Origin: Gemmatimonadota bacterium
Lineage (GTDB): Bacteria; Gemmatimonadota; Gemmatimonadetes; Gemmatimonadales; GWC2-71-9
Reading direction: 5' to 3'
Length of the DNA stretch: 5,700 bases
Assembly (NCBI GenBank): GCA_017889745.1
Contig: JAGGAG010000158.1
Location: 1-5,700, forward strand
In this document: positions 4,911 through 5,700 of the stretch, piece after piece
Layout: every line of letters begins with the position of its first letter
Numbering within the stretch: position 1 is the stretch's first letter
Position numbers and translations under genes: made by a program
Notes under the pieces: model-generated
Seen by the model: only the letters and a program-made list of their open reading frames with translations
The model's database searches: none
Told to the model about the DNA's origin: nothing

Positions 4911-5700
4911 CTATTCCACGATCTCCAAATCTAACGCCTCGGCGGCTGCATCGAGAGCCGGATCCCGCACCCTCAGCCCCTTGAGCCGGTCGGCCCGCAA
5001 CCCCTCAGCTGACAGGCGCTTCGCCGGCTGGCCCGCCGCCGTATCGGCTTCCGCCACCATGAGTTCCACCGGGGCCCCGACGACCCGGGCGAGCAGCGTG
5101 CCCAGCCGCTCGCGCTGCCGCTCGAGCGTCAGGGCCAGTCCGGCGTTCCGATCGGTGAGCCGCAGGGTTACCCGCGGTGGAGCCACCTCAGCCGGCTCGG
5201 CGGCGGCCAGGGCCGTTCCCAGCAACGGGCTTTCCGCCCGAGCCGCGGCCACGATGTCGCCCCAGGCCGCGGCAAGCGCGTCCCGGGTGAAGGCCACCCG
5301 CTCCAGGACCGGAGCCGGACCGGGCTGCGCCGCGGGCACCGATGACGCCGCCGGCGCCGGGGCAGCTCCAGCGGGGCTGGCGCGCCGGGGCGCGGCTTCC
5401 GGCGCGCGTGTGCCCTGTGCGGCGGGCGCCGGCAGCGCACCATCGAGCACCGCCTGGAGGTCCACCACCCGGTCGAGCATCGCCCAGCGCAGCAGCAGGG
5501 TCTCCACCACCAGCCGCGCGTTGCCGCTGCGGCGAATGGCCGTCTCGTTGTCCGCCAGCAGCCGCAGCATGCGCAGGATGTCGCCCGGTTCGAGCTGGGA
5601 GCGATACCGCTCGAGCATGGCGCGGGTCGATTCGGTGAGGCCCTCGGGTTCGGCGCCCACCTGCACCATGAGCAGGGCCCGCAGCATCTCCGCCGCGCCG
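4911..5700 (-). CDS. dnaX: DNA polymerase III subunit gamma/tau, C-terminal part (5' end outside window)
   Basis: Clamp-loader subunit that couples the replicative polymerase to clamp loading. Only the last 262 residues are visible; the ATPase domain lies beyond the right edge. Visible residues 1-88 look like the helical domain III of DnaX, including the run NETAIRRSGNARLVVETLLLR (about 51-71), which matches the family pattern in which a short polar stretch precedes a conserved Arg-Leu-x-x-Glu helix. Residues 90-130 are an Ala/Pro-rich flexible linker, and 131-262 form a divergent C-terminal domain ending in RDPALDAAAEALDLEIVE. The frame ends in TAG at 4911-4913. ybaB and recR follow directly, the classic dnaX-ybaB-recR order, which strongly supports the call. 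The A6 run on the plus strand just after the stop lies outside the coding region, so it cannot be a dnaX frameshift site. The domain structure of the tail is inferred; the family assignment is fairly firm because of context. Confidence 0.87.
   Translation of the reverse strand, partial: GAAEMLRALLMVQVGAEPEGLTESTRAMLERYRSQLEPGDILRMLRLLADNETAIRRSGNARLVVETLLLRWAMLDRVVDLQAVLDGALPAPAAQGTRAPEAAPRRASPAGAAPAPAASSVPAAQPGPAPVLERVAFTRDALAAAWGDIVAAARAESPLLGTALAAAEPAEVAPPRVTLRLTDRNAGLALTLERQRERLGTLLARVVGAPVELMVAEADTAAGQPAKRLSAEGLRADRLKGLRVRDPALDAAAEALDLEIVE

Noticed and set aside
4895..4915. T6 run after the dnaX stop, as a terminator or a tau/gamma frameshift site
   Set aside because: The run lies after the dnaX TAG, so it cannot produce a gamma form, and no stable hairpin precedes it. 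ybaB follows within about 36 bases, so it is just spacer.
3461..4984. 507-codon open frame on the plus strand
   Set aside because: It lies antisense to mglB, the small gene, recR, ybaB and the dnaX end, all of which have clear family motifs. Its product is Arg/Ala/Pro-rich with no recognisable domain, as expected of a shadow frame in GC-rich DNA.

Overview
The window is GC-rich (about two thirds G+C by eye) and tightly packed. All nine genes lie on the minus strand, so transcription runs from the right edge to the left. The combination of a Myxococcus-type mglB-mglA polarity pair, a dnaX-ybaB-recR cluster, pgsA-cinA and grpE on GC-rich DNA suggests a chromosomal segment of a Gram-negative bacterium. 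Gemmatimonadota is my first guess, with another deep GC-rich phylum or a myxobacterial relative as alternatives. This placement is inferred from gene content and protein style; no search was run. I see no mobile elements, tRNA, rRNA, CRISPR or long repeats.

Layout, in transcription order: (1) 5700-4911, the C-terminal part of DNA polymerase III tau/gamma (dnaX), cut by the right edge; (2) ybaB/ebfC nucleoid-associated protein; (3) recR recombination mediator; (4) an unrecognised 94-residue protein with a short N-terminal hydrophobic segment; (5) mglB, a Roadblock/LC7 protein; (6) mglA, a small Ras-like GTPase with an extra segment of about 30 residues; (7) pgsA phosphatidylglycerophosphate synthase; (8) full-length cinA; (9) after the only sizeable gap (88 bases), the first 162 codons of grpE, running off the left edge. 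From dnaX to cinA neighbours overlap by up to 4 bases or are separated by at most about 36, so these eight genes look like one transcription unit. grpE probably begins a new unit with its own promoter.

Functionally, dnaX-ybaB-recR is a widespread replication/repair neighbourhood, and pgsA-cinA is another conserved pair (in Bacillus followed by recA). Between them sits a polarity switch: the MglA GTPase, its MglB regulator, and a small possibly membrane-anchored protein whose stop codon overlaps the mglB start. That insertion, the enlarged MglA and the unknown 94-residue protein are the most interesting parts. Everything else is ordinary housekeeping. The long plus-strand open frames are high-GC shadows of these genes.
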